Shown piece after piece: positions 28,043 to 37,460 of a DNA stretch of 64,000 nt. Numbering within the stretch: position 1 is the first letter of the stretch; each line of letters starts with the position of its first letter. A program made the translations under genes and the position numbers. Origin of the DNA: Chitinophagaceae bacterium DXS (GTDB taxonomy: Bacteria > Bacteroidota > Bacteroidia > Chitinophagales > Chitinophagaceae); contig CP128386.1 of the NCBI GenBank assembly GCA_030345135.1, positions 3,742,450-3,806,449 on the forward strand. The letters are read 5' to 3'. The notes under the pieces are model-generated. The model did no database searches and had not been told where the DNA came from. It saw only the letters and a program-made list of their open reading frames with translations.

Positions 28043-31000
28043 TTACTTCTCCACTCTTAACATAACCACTTCCAGTGCATCAATTGTTATTTCATCAGCA
28101 ACCTTGTTCAGGATATGTTCCCCCGTATTACTATATACGATGCTTTTAACCGGATATTTCCACTTCAATGCTGTTTGTTGTTTCATATCGGTTGGGTTAA
28201 ACAACGTCACTATAAATGCATTTCCCTCATCAGCAGGTTTTAACGCTGTTACAATAATATTTGGCGAGCTTAATTGTAATAAAGATTCCGCCTGCTCATT
28301 ACCGGTTGCATCAGCAACAACCAACGGCTGCAATAATGCTGTAGCAAACCTTGTCGCCTCCGCAGGATCATATTGTGAATGCGGCCGCATAGCATACCGG
28401 AATGTTATGATGCCATCCTGATAAGCTCTGTAATTTGTTTCCCAATGATTATTTAACGCCCATGAATAGAGTGTTTGTGTCTGATCAATTTTCTTTCGCC
28501 ACACATCAGGATTTGTCTGTCCACCTAATAAATTTGCAGTAACGCCCCCAACCTGAATAAGTGGTGCATCCAGGCTAGACCATGTGATACCGAAGTTATC
28601 GTTACTTACATCAACCCACCGGTTTGTTTCCAGCCAGTTTTTACACGAGCCGGGTATCTGATCTTTTTCCGGTTGCATAACACCAAAAGGTATGTCGATA
28701 TTCATTACACCGCGGGATACATTAAACGGAAATCCAAAATTTAAACTCTCTTTTCCACCCACATTTGCCCAGGCATAATCACCGGGTACGGGATTGAGCT
28801 CCGCCGGTTTTTTGTCTACAATATTTGCCACTTCAACATAATCAGCACCTGCTACCAGCCTTATTTCACGCGTTAATTTGTTAGCACCGGGAGCTTCGCT
28901 TTGCACAGATAACACAGCCATTACCGGCCCGGATTCTTTGACTTTTATTGTTACAGGTCCGTTGCGTTTAATAGTTGCTACATCATTACCGCGTAGAAAC
29001 AGGAAATCGTTTAAATAATTGCCATTTGCAGAATCAGCAAAATTATTATCAATGGCCATACATCTAAGGCTTGTTATAGCGCCGCTTGTTTTATCTACCA
29101 CTACACGTATTAAGCCGTTATCTAAAATATTATCAGTGGCAAGCACCTTCGTTGCGTCAAAGCCTACTCCGTTATTTATGGTAAAACGCTTAGCTGCAAA
29201 CGGCGCTATATCTTTTGCTACAAAAGCCAGTTCGCCGGTTGACAAACGTTGTGAAGGAAATACATTTCCAGCTGCATCTTTAACAACATCTCCATTTGCT
29301 GACTGTTGTGCAGATACAATTACCAGCCCGGTTTTCGCCCATGAGTTGGTATTCAATACATCAATGGTATTTTGTGCGCCTCTGCCGCTATAGGCCCTGT
29401 GCAAAAGAACTTTAGAAATACTATCGGCTGCCGTTGCGTAAGATTTTTTTATCTCCCACTGTTCTATTGTTTTCTGGCTCAACGGTGTGCTTACGCTTAT
29501 ATCAGCTCCCCATGTATGTTCAGAATATAGTGATACATGTTTCCATCCATTTTCAAAATCTGCTGTTGGATATTTACTACTGTTAGCCATCGACCAGACA
29601 GTTTCAGCCTGTGTTAACCTTTCGGAACTTGCCCTGTTTTGTGCAGTTTCAAAAGAAGAAGATCCTGCACCGTCCTCCCAGTAACCTGTCCAGTCACCTT
29701 TTTCAACAGGTAATGTACTTCCGTATTTATCTTCAAAGGTTTTAAATGCTTTGCTGGTAGATGTGATAATAAATTTTGGCCAGGTATATTTACTGCTCCA
29801 GTCTTTTACAAAATCGCTTATTTCTATATCCGGCACAGCATTGTCACCATGGCCTGCCCAGCGTATATAGCTTATATCGTAAGGAAAATTAATTTCTTTA
29901 AGCTTGCCTACATAGTTGGAAACAAAGTCGGCATTAAGTGCACTTACACCATGTGATAACGCATACCCACGATAAGGAATCCATACAAGCACTTTTTCTT
30001 TGCCCGAAGGAGATACCCAGTAGAAAGGTTTATTCTCCCACTTTACGAGGATATCGCCAATGCGGTCAAAGTTATTGGGCGCATTGGAAAAATATTTTAT
30101 ACCCGCGCGGGCCATGGCAGCCACGGTTCCCCATGTATTACCCGGCACATCGCTTAGCATGGCGGCATCAATTGTAACATTGCATTTATTGCCTAACTCT
30201 GTTGAATACTTAAACAGGTTTATTAATTCTTCTGGTCTGCATAAGCCTGTTAGTGTATTTACATACATGCCGTTCAACGCAACACTTCCATTTTTAACTG
30301 CATTGTAAAACGCTGCTTTCTTATCCTCACTCATGCGTTGCAGGAACAAGTCCGCAACATACGTGCCTTCTACATTCCAGACAAACCTGGCTCCCTCAGG
30401 ATAGTTTTTTGTTTTTTCTGCATACTCAATTCCTGTCAATAAATTGTTGATTTGCTTTTCTTCAACGGCTGATTGAATTTCCGTATAACCAATATCTGTA
30501 TGAGAATGTGGCAATACATAAATCGTCATTTTGGTAACAGGCTTTACGGTAACCTTTTGCGTTAACAATACCTTACCGCCTTTTTTTAGTGTTATACTTA
30601 TAACCGAGTCTTTGGTAACTTCCGGAGCTAAAATATCCGCTTGCTGATACCCTGTTGGCACAACAATATTTTGCGATAATCTCCTGCTCAGTTTTGCAGT
30701 AAGATTAGCCTGATCGCCGGTATTGGTCAGCATTAATTTTACCGGCTGGTAACTGCGGTTATTCTTTGTCTGTATAAAAGGCAGGCCTGTTGCTTCTGCC
30801 ACCGTTATATTTGGAGTAACAGCCTGTGCAGTAATTTCTGCCGGCGCCGTAAGTCTTAAATTATCATATACCATCCAGCTTCCGCTTTCTGTTGTAAGCG
30901 AAATAATATTGTTGCCCGCAATAAATTCTGTTGAAGGTATTGTTACTGTGAAAGTATATTTTTTACCACCTGTTGTATCGCCACTAATTGCTTTAGATGC

Positions 31001-31414
31001 GCCCCGCGGTACTGTTACCGTATGCTTGTTATTATTGACTGTTACGAGTAATTTTATTGAACGGCGACCAACATCTGCCAGTTGAACCGTAAAAACTGCA
31101 TCACTTTTACTACTTGCATTTTTTAAACCAAACACCACAGTAAATGTATGTTTGCGGTTACCTGCCCATCCGTCATCCGGACCGGGATGACAATAAGGCC
31201 AGTCCATTTGTTCCGATGATTTGCCTACAATAAAAAATCCGTCCTTAGAAAATTTACTGTATTGATCCGGTGCCAGTGCAAACTTGTTTTGCTTTCCACC
31301 TATCTGCCACAACAGGTTTTGTTGAGCACTTGCAGTGCCGCTATATGATCCTATTGCAACTATTACTATCAGTACAATAGTTTTTAATGTTGCAGTGGCC
31401 TTTTGTTTAAACAT
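28043..31414 (-). CDS. GH38 family alpha-mannosidase
   Basis: A 1123-residue secreted protein with signal peptide (residues 1-30, ending GTASA). After a beta-sandwich region of about 280 residues comes the GH38 catalytic domain: YVLPHSHTDIGYTEIQ (metal-binding His-x-His and Asp), FVWNVEGTYV, and AMLSDVPGNTWGT with the probable nucleophile Asp. The beta-rich C-terminal half follows the retaining alpha-mannosidase pattern. It probably removes alpha-mannose from glycans in the periplasm together with the GH92 enzymes. It is longer than typical bacterial GH38 because of the N-terminal carbohydrate-binding-like region. The gene is preceded by a 364-bp gap after susD. Confidence 0.92.
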   Translation of the reverse strand: MFKQKATATLKTIVLIVIVAIGSYSGTASAQQNLLWQIGGKQNKFALAPDQYSKFSKDGFFIVGKSSEQMDWPYCHPGPDDGWAGNRKHTFTVVFGLKNASSKSDAVFTVQLADVGRRSIKLLVTVNNNKHTVTVPRGASKAISGDTTGGKKYTFTVTIPSTEFIAGNNIISLTTESGSWMVYDNLRLTAPAEITAQAVTPNITVAEATGLPFIQTKNNRSYQPVKLMLTNTGDQANLTAKLSRRLSQNIVVPTGYQQADILAPEVTKDSVISITLKKGGKVLLTQKVTVKPVTKMTIYVLPHSHTDIGYTEIQSAVEEKQINNLLTGIEYAEKTKNYPEGARFVWNVEGTYVADLFLQRMSEDKKAAFYNAVKNGSVALNGMYVNTLTGLCRPEELINLFKYSTELGNKCNVTIDAAMLSDVPGNTWGTVAAMARAGIKYFSNAPNNFDRIGDILVKWENKPFYWVSPSGKEKVLVWIPYRGYALSHGVSALNADFVSNYVGKLKEINFPYDISYIRWAGHGDNAVPDIEISDFVKDWSSKYTWPKFIITSTSKAFKTFEDKYGSTLPVEKGDWTGYWEDGAGSSSFETAQNRASSERLTQAETVWSMANSSKYPTADFENGWKHVSLYSEHTWGADISVSTPLSQKTIEQWEIKKSYATAADSISKVLLHRAYSGRGAQNTIDVLNTNSWAKTGLVIVSAQQSANGDVVKDAAGNVFPSQRLSTGELAFVAKDIAPFAAKRFTINNGVGFDATKVLATDNILDNGLIRVVVDKTSGAITSLRCMAIDNNFADSANGNYLNDFLFLRGNDVATIKRNGPVTIKVKESGPVMAVLSVQSEAPGANKLTREIRLVAGADYVEVANIVDKKPAELNPVPGDYAWANVGGKESLNFGFPFNVSRGVMNIDIPFGVMQPEKDQIPGSCKNWLETNRWVDVSNDNFGITWSSLDAPLIQVGGVTANLLGGQTNPDVWRKKIDQTQTLYSWALNNHWETNYRAYQDGIITFRYAMRPHSQYDPAEATRFATALLQPLVVADATGNEQAESLLQLSSPNIIVTALKPADEGNAFIVTLFNPTDMKQQTALKWKYPVKSIVYSNTGEHILNKVADEITIDALEVVMLRVEK

Positions 31415-31778
31415 AATATATTGTTGCTTTTATTAGTTAGTATAATAACGCAAAGTGTTGAAGCTTTTCTCTTTTTGGCCGATATTAATAATTCCGTTTT
31501 TTTGTTATGACCCGGGCAACAGAACTTCTATGAATCGTTCCTTGCGTCGCACACTTGCACTTTTGTTCTTTATTGAGCTATGCGAAGAAATGGAACACGA
31601 ATTTGAAAGGTCAAGAACGAATTTATTATAAATCGTTCAAACCGGTCCAATTCGTTTCAAATCCGTGTTCCGAAAAGTTTCGCAAAAAATTTTACTCCCC
31701 TATGCCTCGACCGTCTTTACCCGGTTGTAAAAAACATTCCGTACTTCGTCAATTTTTCTGTAGCAAAATAACTCATCC
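31415..31778. other. Gap between susD and the GH38 gene, with a dispersed-repeat copy
   Basis: The region must hold the GH38 promoter. On the minus strand it carries a copy of AGTGTGCGACGCAAGGAACG (about 31535-31556 complement), which recurs at 33544-33565. The interval 31590-31700 has AT-rich ACGAATTTG/CAAATCCGTG words that could pair. No gene is seen. Confidence 0.45.
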
Positions 31779-33374
31779 TTATTCATACATTGGATTTTGC
31801 GGTTGTAGATTCGGATTACGCTGCATTTCTGTTGGCGGTAACGGCAACAATAAATCTTTTGTCGTATAAAACTGCCCCCTGCCGTTTGAATGGCCTATCA
31901 ACGCAGAAAATGTTGGATTAGTACCTGACACGTCCGGGTAAAGCCTTGTACGTAACATATCAAACCAGAAATGCCCTTCCATAGCAAGCTCCCTGCAACG
32001 TTCGGCTAAAATAAAATTTTTTCGGCCTGCCGCATCACCGGGTATAGCTGGCATATTTATGTATGCCCTGTGTATAATCGGTTGCAGGTACGGTGTTGGA
32101 TCTTCACCTAATTCGTTGGCTGCTTCTGCTGCTATTAAATATGCATCTGCCATCCGGTAAATGGCAGTGTATTTACCTGAAGCTCCCGTCATAAATAATG
32201 CTGCACTATCATACCACCTGTAAGGCATGGCGGAAAAACTTATAGCAGTATCGTCACTACTGGCTGTGCTTTTATATACAAACGAGGTGCTATAGAACTG
32301 CTTTTCATGCCTGCGGATATCATTGGCGCTGTCATACATTTTTAATAACTGGGTAGAAGGTGTCCATGTTGATAGAACCAGCGAGTATTGTATTTTTAAA
32401 TTAGTGGAAGGTATCGGACTTGGAAATGTATTAGGGAATGAATATTGGGGGAAAGGTGATTGTTGTATAGAAGGATCGTATTCTATAAAGAAAAGATATT
32501 CACTACCCTTATCATAGTCTGACAGACGAAGTTTGTCAAAAGGTGTTAATCTACCAGAACTTGTAAAGAGTGCATAGCCACCGCCACTGTTCAATAGCTC
32601 CTTAGCAGTGTTTAACGCTTTCTTGTAATATTCTACGCCTTTTTGCAATGGATAACCCGCCATTGTTAAGTATACTTCTGACAACATTACCTGCACCGTT
32701 CCTCTTGATATATTATTACCGTTGAAGCCCATTGGCACATCTGCCAGCATTCCGTTTGTAAGAGCCCAGTTTAAATCCTCCGTAATGGAATTGTATACAG
32801 AATCAACTGATGTGCGTGGCATATAAATATTGTCCAGCGACGTGTACGGTTTTAATATAAGCGGCACTGCGCCAAACAACCTTATGAGATAATAGTAATT
32901 TGCGGCGCGAAAAAATTTCGCTGTTGCCAGTATTTTCTTCTGGGCCTCAGCATTAATATTCCCATTATTCTCCACGTTAGCTATAATTGAATTCGCATCT
33001 GCTATAGAGCTATAGAAATTCCTCCAAATACCGCCGAGGTAGTTCGCGCAATTATCCGGCCCTTGTGTTAGAGAAGCAAAGTTTCTTATGCTGGTATTTT
33101 GTGCCACTACATTATTTGCAAGACCCGACATGTTATCAAATGTAAAACTGTTTGATGCATCGTACAAGCCTCCTCTTACACTATAAAAGGATGGTATACC
33201 CGTACCTTTATCATATAAATAATTTAGCGCGCTTAATGCCTGTTCGGTTGTTTGATAATATTCTGATGCCGGCATGTTGCTTTTGGGTGTTTCCTGCAAA
33301 AACTTGGTACAGGAAGTTGAGGTAAATATTGCAGCAACAATGAATACCTGTATTATTATTATTGAGTGTTTCAT
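31779..33374 (-). CDS. susD: SusD/RagB family outer-membrane lipoprotein
   Basis: A 531-residue lipoprotein. The signal peptide ends in a lipobox (TSTSC, Cys about residue 22). The SusD body is recognisable from KFLQETPKSNMPASEYYQT, YYYLIRLFGAVPLIL, the tetratricopeptide-like helices and the C-terminal RELAMEGHFWFDMLRTRLYP. SusD proteins cap the SusC barrel and bind the glycan at the cell surface. It follows susC in the same direction but with a 265-bp gap, wider than the usual few bases. Confidence 0.94.
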   Translation of the reverse strand: MKHSIIIIQVFIVAAIFTSTSCTKFLQETPKSNMPASEYYQTTEQALSALNYLYDKGTGIPSFYSVRGGLYDASNSFTFDNMSGLANNVVAQNTSIRNFASLTQGPDNCANYLGGIWRNFYSSIADANSIIANVENNGNINAEAQKKILATAKFFRAANYYYLIRLFGAVPLILKPYTSLDNIYMPRTSVDSVYNSITEDLNWALTNGMLADVPMGFNGNNISRGTVQVMLSEVYLTMAGYPLQKGVEYYKKALNTAKELLNSGGGYALFTSSGRLTPFDKLRLSDYDKGSEYLFFIEYDPSIQQSPFPQYSFPNTFPSPIPSTNLKIQYSLVLSTWTPSTQLLKMYDSANDIRRHEKQFYSTSFVYKSTASSDDTAISFSAMPYRWYDSAALFMTGASGKYTAIYRMADAYLIAAEAANELGEDPTPYLQPIIHRAYINMPAIPGDAAGRKNFILAERCRELAMEGHFWFDMLRTRLYPDVSGTNPTFSALIGHSNGRGQFYTTKDLLLPLPPTEMQRNPNLQPQNPMYE

Positions 33375-33639
33375 TTTAAAATCTTTACTATTTTATAAAA
33401 TCGATCTTAAGTACGAAGTGCTTTAATTCGGGCATTGCTTATTACTCATGCACAACGCTCCGGAATCCATTACTTGCTAATTAATGTTGTTGTTGTAGAT
33501 TGTTGTATTTTATCTTTTTCATTAGTAATGCTATAGTTGAAGAGTGCGACGCAAGAAATGCTTAATAGCATTCCTTTGGTGGGTTCATAATAAAATTCTC
33601 GCACCATATCCATATCCTATCTCTATTAAAATATAACAT
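33375..33639. repeat. susC-susD gap with dispersed repeat
   Basis: The 265-bp gap contains GAGTGCGACGCAAGAAATGC at about 33545-33564, related over about 28 bp to the copy at 31535-31556 in opposite orientation. The two copies bracket susD. Nothing else is recognised apart from a TTGTTGTTGTAG stretch near 33486. Confidence 0.4.
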
Positions 33640-36600
33640 TTAAAGACTTACGTTCAAACCAGCTGTAAATGTGCGTGCTTTGGGATATTGATAAAACTCA
33701 ATATTCTGTCCAAATGGTGGTGCTCCTGCAGTGCTCCATGAAATACTTTGAGGATCATAGCCCTTATAGTCACCGGATTTAATGAGGAACAGGTTTTGAG
33801 CACTTATATACAATTTGGCCCGTTTTATTTTTAATAACTCCGTAAAATGCGTGCTGAAATTATAACTGATTGCAACGTTTCTTCCTCTTATGAAAGATCC
33901 GTTTGACACCCAATGACTATCGAAGCAGGCTGTTTGTCCCGCATCCGGTGCAAAACGCAATTGCTGTATGTTAGTATTCTGATTTGCCGGAGTCCATCCG
34001 TTTAACACTGTAGATAAAGAATTGCTATAGCCAGTTCTGTCTTCTGATGAAAACAGGAACGCCTGGGCCAGACTGGCACCCTGCGAAAATTGAAGATCAA
34101 TTAACAGATCAAAATTCTTATAGCCAAATGTGTTTACAAAACTGCCTGTCCAGGTGGGCGCACCTTTACCTAAAATTGTTTTATTGGCAGATTCTTTTTC
34201 TTCGCCTGCATGATAAGGATAGTTGGGATCCTTTGCTTTGCCTTCAGCAACTTCTTCGATGCTGTATGTACCTAACCTTTGATAGCCCCAGAAAGAACCT
34301 GCGGCTTCACCTACCCGCAAAATGGTAAAACCATCTGAAACCGGTCCCCAATATGGACCGGGAAATATATCTTCATTATTGTTACCCAATTTTTCTATGC
34401 GGTTTTTATTATAGTTGGCCACAATACCCATTTTCCAGTAAGAGTTCTTTTGCTGAATATTCATAGTGTTTAATGCTATATCCAGCCCTTGATTACTCAT
34501 GGATCCTATGTTGGATAAAACACCGTCAAAACCTGTACTGTTTGGTATGGGTTTGTTTAACAGCAAATCGGTAGTTAATTTGTAATAATAATCGGCTTCT
34601 AAAGAAATCCGGGTTCTAAACAGCTGCAATTCAAAACCTACATCCGTTTGTGCTGTTTTCTCCCAGCGCAAATCAGGATTGGCCAGGTTTCTTACGTAAG
34701 ATGAGCCTACCCTACTACCATTAATTAAACTTGTCTGACTGTTAATGGTGGCAATACTTTGATAAGAACCTATTTCGGTATTGCCGGTAAGGCCATAACT
34801 TGCCCTTACTTTTAAATAATTTATCGCAGGTATTTTTTCCATAAACTTTTCTTTACTTACTATATAACCTGCGCCGGCTGATGGAAAGAATGCATACTTA
34901 TTGGATGATCCAAAACGTGATGAGCCGTCATCGCGGCCGGTTAATGTAAGCAAAAACCTGTCGGCAAAAGTGTAACCTATTCTCGCAAAAAAAGAATTGA
35001 TACTCCACTGATCATAACCGCTTCCCGGTGCGTTGGGCTTGCCGCCTGCGCCCAGGTTATACATCTGAAAATAATCGTCCGAGAAATATTGTGTTGAGCC
35101 GTTTAATGTTCTGTCTATCCTTTGCTGCCAGCTTGCACCAGCCATAGCATTAATGCTGTGTTTTTTATACTTTTTTCTATACGTTAAAAAGTTTTCCCAT
35201 TGCCAGTAATTATACCTTTCACTTTGCACGCTGGCCACTCCTTTTTGGTCAGCAGACCAGTTCATTATTGTTGACGGTGAATAAGAATCGTATAACATAC
35301 TCTGCATATCAACTCCTAACTGCGTTTTAAATTCAAGATCCTTTGCCAGCTTAAAATTGAAGAATAGATTGCCAAACAATTGGGTGCGTGTATTCCGGTT
35401 GACTTGTTCCTCCAAAAACTTTACGGGATTTTCTGCGGGATCTAAAAACGAAAACGTTGATGACATCATATTATTCGCCCATTCACCATCCGGTAATTTT
35501 ACAGGGAATATGGACGGCATTTCTATCATAGTTCTTGTTGGGTTATTACCGCCGGTACTTGGATATACAACATTCTCCACAGTGTTGTTAATCATGAGGT
35601 TGGCGCCGAAATCCAACCAGTTATTTATTTTGTTATCATGTGCCAGTCTTGCATTTAACCTGCGCAAATCTGAATTAAGCATAATGCCCTGGTTGTAGCT
35701 ATAATTCAGGAAAACACCTGTTGAGGAGTTTTCCCCACGTTGCTGGATAGATATTTGATGATTGTTAGATACTGCAGTCCTTGTTACTTCATCCTGCCAG
35801 TCTGTATTATAAATGGGTGTTCCGTCAGTTTTAAACAAGCGCGTATCAGATAAGTCCAGTGTACGGGGTCCTGCTCCCCATAGTGGATTGTTAGCCATGC
35901 CTTGTTTTAATACATCCAAAAACTGTCGGGAGTTTAATACAGAGATTTTATTGGCCATTTTACCTATACTTAAAGAAGCATCATATGTTATAATGGTACC
36001 TTTAGCTGAGTTGCCTCTCTTGGTTGTTATTAGTATTACTCCATTTGATCCTCTGGCTCCATAAATACTTGTTGCCGATCCATCTTTTAATACTTCTACA
36101 TTTTGTATATCATAAGGTTCAAGTATTGTATGTTTGTCATTGCTACCCCATCTACTACATATAACGGGTCTGTTGAGGAATTGATGGAACCTATACCTCG
36201 AATAATAACAGAGGGAGAACCGGTAGGTGACCCAGAGTTTAAAGCTATGTCCACGCCGGCAACGCGGCCCTGTAAACCCTCGAGCGCATTAGTTACAGGT
36301 CGTGCCAGCAAATCAGTGGCTTTAACTGAACTTACGGAACCGGTAACATCTTTCTTACGCATAGATCCATAGCCAACAACCACAACAGAATCAAGGTTAT
36401 TTTTAATGGCTGGTAGTATTACATCCTTTGCCATGTCAGCAGGCTTTTCAACTTCCGCATAGCCTACCAAAGTAAAAATAAGCTTGCTGCCTGCGGCCTC
36501 GATGGCAAGCGTATAATTACCATTGTCATCAGTAATGGTTCCGGCAGTAGTTCCTTTAACCAATACTGATACATTTGACAGCGGCTTACCAGTTTCATCC

Positions 36601-36719
36601 GCAACACGTCCTTTAATTATAGTACTTTGAGCAGTTGCTGACATCGTGCATATTAAGAGTAAATATGTTGCACGTAAAAGGCTTAAGAATCTCTTATACG
36701 AAGATTTGTTCTTTTTCAT
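33640..36719 (-). pseudogene. susC: SusC/RagA TonB-dependent transporter, interrupted by a frameshift
   Basis: Two frames together make one SusC protein of about 1026 residues. The first (36719-36096, 207 residues) has a signal peptide, the carboxypeptidase-D-like domain (IKGRVADETGKPLSNVSVLVKG) and the TonB plug start ending DPLYVVDGVAMTNIQYLN. It then stops after six residues out of frame. The normal sequence continues in another frame from about 36116: PYDIQNVEVLKDGSATSIYGARG and on through the barrel to 33640. Adding one C at the GGTT (minus AACC) at 36116-36119 restores N-P-Y-D-I, the family consensus. It is either a true one-base deletion that kills the transporter or a sequencing error. 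SusC imports glycans through the outer membrane with SusD. Confidence 0.9.
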
Positions 36720-37319
36720 ATTTGAATGGAGTTAAGGTTTTACTTTGATTAATTTTTCAAACAATCGTATTCCCTGACTATATAAGGTGGATTTTCAACA
36801 TTATCCTTAAAACACAAATTGGCATGACTTCATAAAAAACAAAACAATTTCCGGAACCATTGATTACCAAAAGACTGTTATATAGAATTGGACACAGCAG
36901 TATCCACAAATATTTATATAGTTATTACATTGTCACGGTGGTAATTCTGATAGTATAGCATGACAAGCTGATTGTGTATTTTTTTTCATGCCAGGTTATA
37001 TTAAAAGTGAAAAAATTGCTTGCACAGGGCTTCGTGAAAGCCGTAATAGAAATCTAATTATTGGTAATGTTTGTACTAAAAGCTTATCAATTGCATAACA
37101 CGCTGATTAGTTCCATTGATTTATCCTGTTGCTAATATTGTTATACTTCGGTGGAGCGGCCAAACAAGAATAGCTACAACATAAATTTGCATCATCAAAA
37201 AAGGATATGCAAGCATCGGCTTTGGCGCCCTAACTCATCTCACATTCAGACAGCTCATGTCATAAACAGCAAAAAAGAAACTGCTGACTGATTCACGGGT
37301 TTAAGTAATAATTAAAAAC
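36720..37319. other. Long leader/intergenic region upstream of susC
   Basis: A 600-bp AT-rich stretch with no credible gene. It lies between susC and the palindrome at 37320. A plus-strand TAAATTTG at 37182-37189 has no gene to serve and no -33 partner. If the promoter is at the operator, susC mRNA has an unusually long leader. Confidence 0.4.
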
Positions 37320-37339
37320 ATGTTCAAATGTATGAACAT
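37320..37339 (-). promoter_or_regulatory. Predicted GntR operator overlapping a -7 element upstream of susC
   Basis: ATGTTCAAATGTATGAACAT is a near-perfect palindrome, one mismatch between arms, and matches the site at 45086-45105 except at the centre and one arm base. On the minus strand it contains TACATTTG (37332-37325), a -7 consensus, so a bound regulator would block the polymerase. It sits 600 bp before the susC start and just after the GH92 B terminator. Confidence 0.65.
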
Positions 37340-37403
37340 ATAAATACACATTTATTGAGATAAATCATGTTTTGAAAAAAATTTAAACATTTTTTAAAGC
37401 AAA

Positions 37404-37434
37404 AAATCCCTTCTTCGTACTGAAGAAAGGATTT
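37404..37434 (-). terminator. Intrinsic terminator of GH92 B
   Basis: Hairpin AAATCCTTTCTTC-AGTAC-GAAGAAGGGATTT on the minus strand with one mismatch, followed by a run of T. Confidence 0.88.
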
Positions 37435-37460
37435 AAAATTTATCTGAACAGATTGATTAT

